Shown here: piece by piece, positions 53,280 to 62,487 of the stretch
Position numbering within the stretch: position 1 is the first letter of the stretch
Layout: each line of letters opens with the position of its first letter
Source of the DNA: Paenibacillus eucommiae
Lineage (GTDB): Bacteria > Bacillota > Bacilli > Paenibacillales > NBRC-103111
Direction of reading: 5' to 3'
DNA: 64,000 nucleotides
Assembly: GCF_017874215.1 (NCBI RefSeq)
Contig: NZ_JAGGLB010000033.1
Span: 55,175-119,174, forward strand
Position numbers and translations under genes: made by a program
Notes under the pieces: generated by a model
What the model saw: the letters and a program-made list of their open reading frames with translations, nothing else
The model's database searches: none
What the model was told of the DNA's origin: nothing

Positions 53280-54668
53280 TTATTTGCCAAGTCCTAATTC
53301 CTTTTGCATAGCCGCAGCTGCATCAGCGATAATGTCAAACATTTTATCGTTTTCCTGCTTGGTGATAATAAGCGGTGGCGCGATAGCGACTACATAAGAG
53401 CCCTCGTAGACGATCGGGCGAAGAATTAATTTTCTGTCCAGACAAGCCTGCGCAAACCGGTGGGCGATTCTCATAGAAGGCTCAAACTTATCACCACTCG
53501 CAGCATCCTTGAAGAGCTCAAAGCCTCCCATCAAGCCGATGGATCTTGCTTTTCCGATAAAAGGGAAGGTTTGTTCCAGGTAAGCAAGCCCTTTTTCTAA
53601 CTCTTTGCCCATTTCCAATGAATTCGCTACTAAGCCTTCTTGCTCAATAATTTCAATGTTACGCAAAGCAACTGCGCATGCTGTCGGATGACCACTGTAC
53701 GTAAAACCATGAAAGAAGATATCGCTGGTCATTTCCACCAATTCATCCCGGAACGACTCTTTCATCATGACGGCGCCCAATTGGATGTAACCGCTTGTAA
53801 TCCCCTTGGCAATGCACATCAGATCGGGGACGAAATCCCAATTGTCGGCACCGAACATCGTACCGGTTCTGCCAAATCCGCAAATCACTTCATCCGTTAT
53901 CATGAAAATACCGAATTCATCGCAAAGCGCCCGAACGGCTTGTAAATACCCGGCTGGAGGAATATGTACGCCCCCCGTTCCTTGAACAGGCTCCACGATA
54001 ACCGCCGCAACGTTTTCAGAACCCAGCTTTTCAATCGTACCGCGAATACTTCCTTCATAATCCGGGTCTGATTTATCCCCTAATTCAGCATTTGTTCTAA
54101 ATGGCTTCGCCTGGTAAAAATCGGGCGCAAGCGCGTTCGCAAATGCCTGGAAGGTCGGGAGACCGGTTGCGCTCGTAGCTCCGACTGTAACTCCATGATA
54201 AGCACGCTCCAGGGAAATGATTTTGGTACGATTAGGCTGACCCTTCAGCTTCCAATAATTGCGGACGAGTTTGAAGGCTGTGTCGTTGGATTCCGATCCG
54301 CCTGATGTATAAAAGCTGACGTTTAAATCCCCTGGCGCCATGGATGCCAATTTTTGCGACAAGCGGATGACAGGCTCATGAGAATACGTATGGAAGGAAT
54401 GGGTGTAGGCCAATTTCATCATTTGCTGCTTGGCCGCCTCGGCAAGCTCTTCACGCCCGTGTCCAACGTTGACGTTCCACAGTGTCGATACTCCGTCTAT
54501 AAAGGTTTCTCCGTTTATATTTGTCAGGTAAATGCCTTTGCCTTCAACAAAAATTTGTGCGGGACCGTCTTTTTGATGCTGTTTGAGAGACGATGTGGGA
54601 TGAAGATAGTGCTTGCGATCCAGCTGCTTCAGTTCTTCGATTGCCGCGTTTTTATCCTGTGTGCTCAT
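53280..54668 (-). CDS. Class III PLP-dependent aminotransferase (omega-amino acid type)
   Basis: 462-residue fold type I aminotransferase. Visible are GETFIDGVSTLWNVNVGHG, the phosphate-cup YTSGGSESNDTAFKLVR, FMITDEVICGFGRTG (Asp for the PLP ring) and the lysine in CIAKGITSGYIQLGAV. These enzymes move terminal amino groups of beta-alanine, GABA, putrescine or similar to pyruvate or 2-oxoglutarate. The start at 54668 has GGAGG eight bases upstream. Its product would feed the aldehyde dehydrogenase encoded next. Confidence 0.9.
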   Translation of the reverse strand: MSTQDKNAAIEELKQLDRKHYLHPTSSLKQHQKDGPAQIFVEGKGIYLTNINGETFIDGVSTLWNVNVGHGREELAEAAKQQMMKLAYTHSFHTYSHEPVIRLSQKLASMAPGDLNVSFYTSGGSESNDTAFKLVRNYWKLKGQPNRTKIISLERAYHGVTVGATSATGLPTFQAFANALAPDFYQAKPFRTNAELGDKSDPDYEGSIRGTIEKLGSENVAAVIVEPVQGTGGVHIPPAGYLQAVRALCDEFGIFMITDEVICGFGRTGTMFGADNWDFVPDLMCIAKGITSGYIQLGAVMMKESFRDELVEMTSDIFFHGFTYSGHPTACAVALRNIEIIEQEGLVANSLEMGKELEKGLAYLEQTFPFIGKARSIGLMGGFELFKDAASGDKFEPSMRIAHRFAQACLDRKLILRPIVYEGSYVVAIAPPLIITKQENDKMFDIIADAAAAMQKELGLGK

Positions 54669-54781
54669 GATATACGCCTCCATATGATAATTCATTTTTT
54701 AATATATAATAAATTTGTTATTATATATGATTTGTAATTAAACTATATATAATAATAAAACTATCGTCAAATGAAATATTC

Positions 54782-55975
54782 TTAACCTCCTAGCGGTTGA
54801 AATGTAAGGGTTCCCTCATAAGGACATAGGGAAGCACACATACTACAGCCGTTACAATGGCTATGAATGACCGGTGCGCCGTTTTCCAGCGATAATGCCC
54901 CGAAAAAGCAGGCGTCTGCACATGGCTTATCCAAACACTTCGCGCATGTATTTGTATCAACGAGCAAATTTTGGGCAGGGTATGTTACGGACTCCTGGCC
55001 GAGCAGATGCTTGGCGCCTGCCCCTATAAGCTCCGTAATCCGAGGTACATTTCTTCTCTGTAAATACGATTCGAGACCGCATAAGATACGATCAATAAAT
55101 TCATATCCCCTGACAATGGCACCACCTGAAATTTGTACGGCACCAGCGCCTGATAATAGAAATTCAACCACATCCTCCCAGGAATCAATCCCATTGCCCC
55201 CAATAACCGGGCAGCCGATTTCATTATAAACCTGGGAAATCCAATATAACGAAATCGGCTTCATCCAAGGGCCGCCAACACCGTTATAGCCACCGAGCAC
55301 GGGCCGGCCTGTTTCAATATCCATCATCAGGCCTTGGAACCGGTGCATGATGGTAACACCTGCTGCACCGGCGCCATAGACCGCTTCGGCCACGCCTTTG
55401 AAATTCGAAGCATGCGGACTCAGCTTCACCATAACAGGTACATCAGCCACACTTTTCACCAGACGGACAATTTCTGCTGATGAATCGGTGGATTGGCTGA
55501 TTTTAAGACCCATAACATGACTGGTAAAGCGGGCGTGCGGATTGCCGAAATTGAGCTCCAATGCATCCGCTCCGCCTTCTACCAGCTGGATAGCAAGCTG
55601 TTTCCAGCCTTCCAGTGTTCCGGCGCTAATGCTCCCGATCAGACGCACACCGCGGTTGACGGCTTGTTTTTTCCACTCAGGCATTTGCGGAAGCATGCTA
55701 TCGATGGATTGCATCGGGCCACCCCTGGAGAAGAAGGTGTACATCCCCTTCGGCTCCCCATGGGCAGGCTTATTGTGCTCATCAAGGAGATAATAGCGGG
55801 TGATCGCGCTTTGCTGATACTCCGTCAAATCCGTTACAGACTTCATAACGACAGCACCCGCGCCGGACGCGATCGCCCGTTCTATACTGGCGATATTCGT
55901 TGCATCACTTGCCCCTAGCCAGACTGGATTCTTAAGCTGCATTCCCATAAATTCTGTAGATAAATCCGGCTTCAT
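54782..55975 (-). CDS. PreA-like dihydroorotate/dihydropyrimidine dehydrogenase with C-terminal ferredoxin domain
   Basis: 397-residue FMN barrel with a two-cluster ferredoxin tail. The barrel is seen in KNPVWLGASDATN, DALELNFGNPH (where PreA and DPD have NFSCPH or NLSCPH), MVKLSPHASNF and CPVIGGNGIDSWEDV. The tail has CAKCLDKPCADAC and CNGCSMCASLCP. PreA with PreT reduces uracil and thymine. No PreT partner is encoded here, and the changed loop and absence of an obvious catalytic Cys in MGLKISQ suggest another substrate. GGAGG is seven bases before the ATG. Confidence 0.8.
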   Translation of the reverse strand: MKPDLSTEFMGMQLKNPVWLGASDATNIASIERAIASGAGAVVMKSVTDLTEYQQSAITRYYLLDEHNKPAHGEPKGMYTFFSRGGPMQSIDSMLPQMPEWKKQAVNRGVRLIGSISAGTLEGWKQLAIQLVEGGADALELNFGNPHARFTSHVMGLKISQSTDSSAEIVRLVKSVADVPVMVKLSPHASNFKGVAEAVYGAGAAGVTIMHRFQGLMMDIETGRPVLGGYNGVGGPWMKPISLYWISQVYNEIGCPVIGGNGIDSWEDVVEFLLSGAGAVQISGGAIVRGYEFIDRILCGLESYLQRRNVPRITELIGAGAKHLLGQESVTYPAQNLLVDTNTCAKCLDKPCADACFFGALSLENGAPVIHSHCNGCSMCASLCPYEGTLTFQPLGG

Positions 55976-56015
55976 CTTTGTTCCTCCAATTTATAGGGGA
56001 TCGAGAAATCATATT

Positions 56016-56711
56016 TTAAAAAAAAGCTATCATATCACGCAGCGTTTGTAATACCTTCTTAAATCCTTTTTCCTTTTGTTCACGAATGATTTGCGCTACC
56101 TTCGCCTCATCACGTTCCTTAAGTGCTTGAACGATTTCAATATGCTCTTCATTGGAATGGCGAAGCCGGTCCCGATCCGTATTGAATACACCTTGCGAGC
56201 GACTGCTTCTGGCGTAGAGATTATCAATAATTTCAATGAGTACTGGCATCCGGCAGGCCCGATAAAGAATATTATGGAACTTACGATTATAGATCCCGAA
56301 CTTGAAAACCTCATCTTCCGCATAGCACTCGTTCATCAGCTCGATTAATTGTTCCAATTCAGCTACTTCTTCTTCGGTTATTACCGAAACGGCTAAACGG
56401 GAGGCTAAAGTTTCAAGCTCTGTCCGGACTAGAAAAATCTGCTCCAATGCTTTGATATCAAAAGTGGCCACCTTGGCTCCGCTATTCGTTTTGAATTCGA
56501 CCAAAGATTCGGACGCCAATGTTTTTAACGCCTCCCGCACGGGGATATCGCTGACCCCCAATTGCTTGGCTATTTCCCGGATGACGATTTTTTGACCAGG
56601 CTTTAGCAGATTGTTAATAATTTTCTCTTTGATGTATTCATACACTTGATCCGATTTGCTGTTTGCTTCGCTTTCCACGTTTTTGATTGGCTTTGTCTCC
56701 ACTTTGACCAC
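56016..56711 (-). CDS. GntR-family transcriptional regulator (FadR/FCD type)
   Basis: 231-residue regulator with an N-terminal winged helix (YIKEKIINNLLKPGQKIVIREIAKQLGVSDIPVREAL) and an FCD helical ligand domain (LEQIFLVRTELETLASRLAV, FHNILYRACRMPVLIEIIDNLYAR). It is inside the minus-strand catabolic run, between transporter and enzymes, and probably controls it in response to a carboxylic acid. GTG at 56711 or 56702 may be the start. Confidence 0.9.
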   Translation of the reverse strand: MVKVETKPIKNVESEANSKSDQVYEYIKEKIINNLLKPGQKIVIREIAKQLGVSDIPVREALKTLASESLVEFKTNSGAKVATFDIKALEQIFLVRTELETLASRLAVSVITEEEVAELEQLIELMNECYAEDEVFKFGIYNRKFHNILYRACRMPVLIEIIDNLYARSSRSQGVFNTDRDRLRHSNEEHIEIVQALKERDEAKVAQIIREQKEKGFKKVLQTLRDMIAFF

Positions 56712-56844
56712 CTGACCTTACCTTTATATAATAGTATGGTTTTTGAAAATATTGTCATTTGTAATTATACGCTATTTTCTTGCCAAACATATATACTTTC
56801 GTCGAAATCATATCTAATCCAAATGTCTGTAATCCATAAGCCTG

Positions 56845-57627
56845 TTAGGCTGCCAATGAATTTTTATTTTTCTTTCTCCTGCTGCTAAATGCCTGAATCA
56901 CAAACAGCAAAGAGGTACAGGCGATAAGCAGTGCTGAAACGGCCGATATGATCGGACTAGTCTCCGATTGCATGCCTTCCCACATCAGCTTTGGAAGTGT
57001 CGTCGATTTGGACCCTCCAATAAATAAAGTGACCGTGATTTCATCAAGCGAAGTGACGAAGGCGAACAGCCCTCCGGATAACAATCCTGGTTTGATTAAC
57101 GAAAGACCGATTTTAAAGAACGCCCCGACCGGAGTGGAGCCCATCCCAATAGCCGCCAGCTCCAAATTGCGGTCGACTCCCCGCAGGCTTGTCGATACTG
57201 TGATGAAAACCATGGGCAGTGCAATTAGCGTATGAGCAAAAAGCAAGCCTAGCGGCGTGTTGTAGAGATGCGTGATCGAGTAAAAACGATACATCGCTAT
57301 TCCTAAAATAACTGTAGGAATAATCATCGGGGAAAGCATAAGCGCCATGACCACATTTTTACCTTTAAACTGCAGTCTGGTCATGGCCAAGGCCGCCATC
57401 GTTCCCAGAATCAGCGACAGGATTACGCAGCCCACAGCAATTTCCAAGCTGCGAATGATAGCCTCGATCCAAGCATCCTGCTCGAATATTTTTTGATACC
57501 ACTGCAAGGAATAGCCGGGAGGAGGAAACGTAATGAAACTCGATGAACTGAAAGACAACGGAATCACGATCAAGATTGGAACCACGATCAGAATCAGGAT
57601 AATGGCAACGACGATCAACAGCCACAT
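56845..57627 (-). CDS. ABC transporter permease, PotC type
   Basis: 260-residue inner-membrane permease with an N-terminal hydrophobic helix (WLLIVVAIILILIVVPI) and the EAA-like loop (LELAAIGMGSTPVGAFFKIG). It is the second permease of a spermidine/putrescine/opine-type importer. Its ATG is one base after the PotB-type stop. About 130 bases separate it from the GntR gene. Confidence 0.92.
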   Translation of the reverse strand: MWLLIVVAIILILIVVPILIVIPLSFSSSSFITFPPPGYSLQWYQKIFEQDAWIEAIIRSLEIAVGCVILSLILGTMAALAMTRLQFKGKNVVMALMLSPMIIPTVILGIAMYRFYSITHLYNTPLGLLFAHTLIALPMVFITVSTSLRGVDRNLELAAIGMGSTPVGAFFKIGLSLIKPGLLSGGLFAFVTSLDEITVTLFIGGSKSTTLPKLMWEGMQSETSPIISAVSALLIACTSLLFVIQAFSSRRKKNKNSLAA

Positions 57628-57628
57628 T

Positions 57629-58480
57629 TTATTTCAACTCCTTTGCCCCGGGATACTTGCCTACAATGAGGTATGATATTCCGGTCAATAGCAGGGTTAT
57701 TATCAACAGCACGACAGCAATCGCTGATCCGAAGTTCCAATTCAACAATTGATTCACTTGCGTTTCAATTAATGTAGAAATCATAAGACTGCTGGGTCCG
57801 CCTAAGATAGCCGGAATTATCAGAAAGCCTAAGCTTAGTACGAAAACAAGCAGCGACCCTGAGATGACTCCAGGCAAGGAAAGCGGGAAAAATACGGTCC
57901 AAAATGCTTTTGCAGGCCTTGAGCCCATGCCTTCAGCCGCCCTGACCAAATTACGATCGATCCCCTGCATAACGGCGTATAAATTCAACACCATATAAGG
58001 AAGTAAAACATGAGTGATGCCTATGGTAGTACCCAGCATGTTATGCAGTAATTTCACAGGTTCCCCAACAAGACCTAGCGCCATCAGCAATTTATTCACG
58101 ATCCCATTGGATTGCAGCATGAACGTCCATGCATACGTACGAACAAGCACACTTGTCCAGTATGGCAGCAATACTGCCGCCGTAATCCATATTTTCAACT
58201 GGTTGGACTGCGTCTTGGTAAGCAAATAGGCCACCGGATATCCAAGAATAAGTGCGCAAACAGTCACAATGAACGAAACCTTGAGGGTATTCACAATGAC
58301 CTGAAAGTAAATCGGTTCCTGAAAAATACGAATGAAATTATTTAGCGTAAACCCATTTTGATCCGTAACACTCAATTTTAAAACGCCCAGTAACGGATAA
58401 CCCATAAAAACAAGAACGAATAAGACCGGGATAACAAGAAGTAACCATTTAAGACCGGGAACTTTTGCAAAACCCATCAT
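57629..58480 (-). CDS. ABC transporter permease, PotB type
   Basis: 283-residue permease; membrane segments include LLLVIPVLFVLVFMGYPLL, and the EAA loop is VRAAEGMGSRPAKAFWTVFFP. It starts by a four-base ATGA overlap with the ATPase stop, so the two are translated together. It partners the PotC-type permease. Confidence 0.92.
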   Translation of the reverse strand: MMGFAKVPGLKWLLLVIPVLFVLVFMGYPLLGVLKLSVTDQNGFTLNNFIRIFQEPIYFQVIVNTLKVSFIVTVCALILGYPVAYLLTKTQSNQLKIWITAAVLLPYWTSVLVRTYAWTFMLQSNGIVNKLLMALGLVGEPVKLLHNMLGTTIGITHVLLPYMVLNLYAVMQGIDRNLVRAAEGMGSRPAKAFWTVFFPLSLPGVISGSLLVFVLSLGFLIIPAILGGPSSLMISTLIETQVNQLLNWNFGSAIAVVLLIITLLLTGISYLIVGKYPGAKELK

Positions 58481-59625
58481 ACAGCCACCTGCGGTTCAAC
58501 CGATTTATCCGTAGGGGCAGCTTCCGCGTGATCGTCAGGAATAAGAGAAACATGATGGCTATCCCATCCGACACGGATCGGCATGCCTGATTTCAAATGC
58601 GCAGCATAATTGGTAGACACTTTCATGTGCAGCTCTTTGCCGAATGATGTTTTTACTTTCGCTTTAATCGCTTCCCCCACATAAATGGTTTCCTCAACCG
58701 TACCATCAAGGATCGTATCGAATTGATCAGGCTGCGTCACGACATGGATATGTTCGGGCCTTACTGCAATCCATATCTCTTGGCCCGGCTTCCAATTTGC
58801 CTTGTCTCCGTCAGCAGGAAGATTCACAGACAAGGCGACGTCCCCTTCCGTTTGCACAGCCGCTTGTGTACGGGTTGCACTTGCAACGGTTCCGCGAATC
58901 AGGTTCGTTTCGCCAATAAACTCGGCCACAAATTTGCTTTTGGGGAAGGTATACAATTGTTCCGGGGTGTCGATTTGAACGATTCCCCCTTGATTCATCA
59001 CACATACCCGGTCGGACATCGTAAGCGCCTCTTCTTGATCATGCGTTACACAAATCGTTGTAATTCCGACTTTTTTCTGAATCCGCTTAATTTCCATTTG
59101 CATTTGCTGCCTTAAATTTTTGTCAAGAGCGGATAAGGGCTCATCCAGCAGCAGCAGGGGCGGATCGTACACAATCGCACGGGCAAGTGCTACACGCTGC
59201 TGCTGTCCCCCGCTCAGCTGTTTGGGGAAGCGGGCTTCAAAGCCATCCAGCTTCACCATTTTCAGTACATCTTTTACTTTTTCCTTGATCTCGCTCTTGG
59301 AAAATTTCCTGTTTTTCAGCGGGTAGGCCACATTATCAAAAACACTCAGATGCGGGAACAGGGCATAATTCTGGAACAACATCCCGATATCGCGGCGGAA
59401 CGCTTTAATATGCGTAATATCTATTCCATTTAAATGAATGCATCCTTGATCGGCTTCCTCGAAACCCGCGATCAGCTTCAATAGAGATGTTTTCCCGGAG
59501 CCGCTGGGACCCAGTATCGTGAAAAACTCACCTTTTTCAACCGAAAAACTTACCTTGTCTACAGCTGCAAATTTTTTATAGTATTTGGATACGCCATCAA
59601 TTTCCAAGCTCGCTCCAATTGCCAT
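58477..59625 (-). CDS. ABC transporter ATPase, PotA type
   Basis: 382-residue ATPase. Walker A is GPSGSGKTSLLKL, the signature is LSGGQQQRVALARAI, Walker B is LLLLDEPLSALD, and the H-loop is TICVTHDQEEA. A C-terminal TOBE domain follows (ILDGTVEETIYVGEAIKAKVK). The start at 59625 has AAGGAGG eight bases upstream and overlaps the amidohydrolase gene end by 29 bases. It energises the PotB/PotC pair and the two binding proteins further upstream. Confidence 0.93.
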   Translation of the reverse strand: MAIGASLEIDGVSKYYKKFAAVDKVSFSVEKGEFFTILGPSGSGKTSLLKLIAGFEEADQGCIHLNGIDITHIKAFRRDIGMLFQNYALFPHLSVFDNVAYPLKNRKFSKSEIKEKVKDVLKMVKLDGFEARFPKQLSGGQQQRVALARAIVYDPPLLLLDEPLSALDKNLRQQMQMEIKRIQKKVGITTICVTHDQEEALTMSDRVCVMNQGGIVQIDTPEQLYTFPKSKFVAEFIGETNLIRGTVASATRTQAAVQTEGDVALSVNLPADGDKANWKPGQEIWIAVRPEHIHVVTQPDQFDTILDGTVEETIYVGEAIKAKVKTSFGKELHMKVSTNYAAHLKSGMPIRVGWDSHHVSLIPDDHAEAAPTDKSVEPQVAV

Positions 59626-61231
59626 CCGATGGACCTCCTTGCTTCTTTTCATAACATACCTTTCCGTTTATAATCGTCATCTCGATTTCCGTATTCTTGA
59701 TTTCCTCAGCGGAAAAATCCATAAAGCCTTTGGGCAGAACAACCAGGTCAGCCATCTTCCCAAGTTCCAAGGTTCCAAGCTCATCTTCACTAAAAGAAGC
59801 GTAAGCCCCATGACTCGTGTACATTTGCAGCGCTTCGTATAAGGAAATGCTTTGCTCCGGGACGATCGTTTCTCCTGATCGCGTTTTACGTGTGATTGCC
59901 GCATAGATCCCCAGCAAGGGAGAGCATGAAACAATAGGGCAATCCGAGCTGCCCGGCGGCTTAAGACCTGCATCCAGCCATGAACGCAGCGGGCAGTAAT
60001 CCTTCAATATATCCGGTTTCAGAATCTGATTGTAGACATCCCCAGCCTGATGATAAATAGCGGGCTGCGGAACTGGAATGATGCCTGACCTTTGCATACG
60101 CTCTGTGATGCCCGGATGGCTCAGCTTGCAATGCTCGATGCGATGCCGGGAATCCGCTCTCGGATGCTGGCTTAAAGCCTTCTCATAGGCGCTGATCACC
60201 TGCTCGATCGCCCTGTCCCCGATCGCATGAATGGATATTTGACAGCCTTGTTTGTGAGCCTCCAGAACCTTCTGTTCCATTTCTTCATCCGAATGCATCA
60301 GCATCCCTTGACCTTGCAGCGGCTCTGCATACTCTCCGATAATAGCTGCCGTGCCTCCTGTTAGTGTACCGTCTGCAAACATCTTGACCGCTCCAATTTT
60401 AAATCGTTCCGAACCGAAGCCGGTCGTTAATTGCATCGCCTGGAGCTCAGGAAAAAACGTATCCAGCACCATACAATAGACTCGGGTATTAAGCCGTCTC
60501 TCCAGCAGCAATTCCTGAAAAGCCCGAAATTCCTGCAAGGAGTTCGTATACAATCCGACTCCTGCTTCGTGAACAGAAGTAATCCCCTGACGAATATAGT
60601 ATGCATCGGCAAGTAAAATAGCCTGTTTGATCTGCTCTAAGGAATAAGAAGGAATGACCTGCTGTACAAGCTCCATCGCTTTTTCCTTCAGCACTCCAGT
60701 TGCTTTTCCATTACTGTCGCGCACAATTTCACCGCCACGCGGTTCCACTGTCTGGTTGTCCACCCCGGCCATGGCTAATGCCTTATCATTGATGACCGCT
60801 GTATGGGCACAGAAACGAACGATATAAACCGGATTCGGAATATGGGCGAAATCGGAAGCTTCAGGCAATCGCTTCTCTTCTAATAAAGCTTCATTCAAGC
60901 CCCATCCGATAATCCATTCATCAGCATCTAGTGCGGCTGCCCGCTGCTCGACCGCTTTCACCATATCCGCTATGGAAAGATGATTACACTCGAGATTGAG
61001 CAAATTCGCTCCGAAATAAGTCATGTGCTGATGTGCATCAATGAAGCCGGGAAGAACGGTCCTGCCTTCCAAATCGATTAATTTGGTTTCAGGATGGATG
61101 AAAGGGCTGCTCTCTGCTTGATCACCGAGCCCTACAATCCTTCCGTTTTTAATCAATATGGATGAAAACTGGCTTTGATTCGGGTCCATGCTTACAATCT
61201 GTCCGTTATATAGTAATGTATCTGCAAACAT
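59597..61231 (-). CDS. Amidohydrolase, YtcJ type
   Basis: 544-residue metal-dependent hydrolase. The N-terminal VLPGFIDAHQHMTYFG gives the HxH pair. Later metal or catalytic residues appear in ISIHAIGDRAIEQV, RHRIEHCKL and SSDCPIV, and the small beta domain closes at GKMADLVVLPKGFM. YtcJ-type enzymes act on amides and N-acyl or cyclic substrates, but few are characterised. No signal peptide. It sits between the binding proteins and the ATPase in the operon, so it likely handles the imported compound. Confidence 0.88.
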   Translation of the reverse strand: MFADTLLYNGQIVSMDPNQSQFSSILIKNGRIVGLGDQAESSPFIHPETKLIDLEGRTVLPGFIDAHQHMTYFGANLLNLECNHLSIADMVKAVEQRAAALDADEWIIGWGLNEALLEEKRLPEASDFAHIPNPVYIVRFCAHTAVINDKALAMAGVDNQTVEPRGGEIVRDSNGKATGVLKEKAMELVQQVIPSYSLEQIKQAILLADAYYIRQGITSVHEAGVGLYTNSLQEFRAFQELLLERRLNTRVYCMVLDTFFPELQAMQLTTGFGSERFKIGAVKMFADGTLTGGTAAIIGEYAEPLQGQGMLMHSDEEMEQKVLEAHKQGCQISIHAIGDRAIEQVISAYEKALSQHPRADSRHRIEHCKLSHPGITERMQRSGIIPVPQPAIYHQAGDVYNQILKPDILKDYCPLRSWLDAGLKPPGSSDCPIVSCSPLLGIYAAITRKTRSGETIVPEQSISLYEALQMYTSHGAYASFSEDELGTLELGKMADLVVLPKGFMDFSAEEIKNTEIEMTIINGKVCYEKKQGGPSDGNWSELGN

Positions 61232-61317
61232 TCATTTCACCCTCGACTGTAGGATAGGTTGCAAAGGACTGACAAGTATAGCTGCCGCTGCCTCTTCATC
61301 AGCCGCTTCGCTATCAG

Positions 61318-62439
61318 CTACTTTTCCATCATCCATTTTTGGTAGCGCTCATTGATCTGATCGTAATTTTCTGCCCAATATTCCATATTAATAATGACTT
61401 GAGATTGTTCAGTTCCTTTAATGCCAAGCCTGGTTTTATCTTCTTCACTCAACAGCTCGTACGATTTTTTATTCGCCGGTGCAATATCGTTAATTTTAGA
61501 CAAGTTTGCCTGCTGCTCTGGCTCAGTAGCGAAGGCAATAAATTTCATCGCCAAATCCTTATTTTTGCTGCCCTTCGGAATGACCCAAGCATCCCCTCCG
61601 ACGGTAACCTGGTTATACTCGATGCCTATTGGAACCCCATCTTTGCGGGCATTCATCAGGCGCCCATTATACCCCGTTGCCAGGCTGGCATCTCCGCCTA
61701 CCAATGCTTGTGCCGGCTGATCCCCATTTTTCCAAAACACAGATACGTTTTTCTTGATTTTATCCAAGCTTTTGAAAGCCCGGTCAATATCAAGTGGATA
61801 AAGCTCTTCCTTCTTCACCCCATCGGCAAGCAGCGCTTGCTCCATCGTAATTTGGGGAATCGACCACAAGGAACGTTTGCCGGGAAACTTTTGCGTGTCC
61901 CAGAATTCACTCCACGTTTTAGGATGGTTGTCTTCCGAATAATCGCTTAAACTATAGGCAATCGGCACATAGAACAAATAGGCTCCAATACCGTAATCAC
62001 TGACAAACTCAGGATAAATCCCATCCTTCTGAATCACATTGTAATCAAGCTTTTCCAATAACCCCTGTTTCCCGCCTCTGAAGGCGAAGTCAGCCCCTAC
62101 ATCAACTACATCCCACTCCACGTTACCGGACTCTACCATCGCTTTCAGCTTTCCCAAATCAGTCGGACTGACCTCACGGATCTTCACCTTATATTTTTCC
62201 TCAAAAGGTTTATAGATCGCCTTGCGCTGGGTTTCCGCCATATTGCCTCCAAAGCTTACAACAACGAGCTCGGAAGAAGCACCATTGGGCGTATTAGTAG
62301 AAGGATTAGTGGACGCGTTGCCGGAACCAGTATTTGTGGGCTTGTCATCCTCTGTCCCCTTACTGCCAGTGCCTGCACAAGCGGCTAATGCCACTGTTAA
62401 TACGAGTACAAATAAAACGCACATCATTTTTTTAATCAT
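61318..62439 (-). CDS. Extracellular binding lipoprotein, PotD type (second copy)
   Basis: 373-residue solute-binding lipoprotein: signal MIKKMMCVLFVLVLTVALAAC with lipobox LAAC, then a Thr/Asn/Ser linker. The periplasmic-binding fold is visible in SELVVVSFGGNMAETQRKAI, YGIGAYLFYVPIAYSL and TWSEFWDTQKFPGKRSLW. It is about 75 percent identical to the next gene upstream, so the pair arose by tandem duplication. The ATG at 62439 follows GGAGG by ten bases. It feeds the PotABC-type complex. Confidence 0.9.
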   Translation of the reverse strand: MIKKMMCVLFVLVLTVALAACAGTGSKGTEDDKPTNTGSGNASTNPSTNTPNGASSELVVVSFGGNMAETQRKAIYKPFEEKYKVKIREVSPTDLGKLKAMVESGNVEWDVVDVGADFAFRGGKQGLLEKLDYNVIQKDGIYPEFVSDYGIGAYLFYVPIAYSLSDYSEDNHPKTWSEFWDTQKFPGKRSLWSIPQITMEQALLADGVKKEELYPLDIDRAFKSLDKIKKNVSVFWKNGDQPAQALVGGDASLATGYNGRLMNARKDGVPIGIEYNQVTVGGDAWVIPKGSKNKDLAMKFIAFATEPEQQANLSKINDIAPANKKSYELLSEEDKTRLGIKGTEQSQVIINMEYWAENYDQINERYQKWMMEK

Positions 62440-62487
62440 GGCTTTTCTGTCCTCCAATAACTCAATTGAGTATAATATTTTGCCATT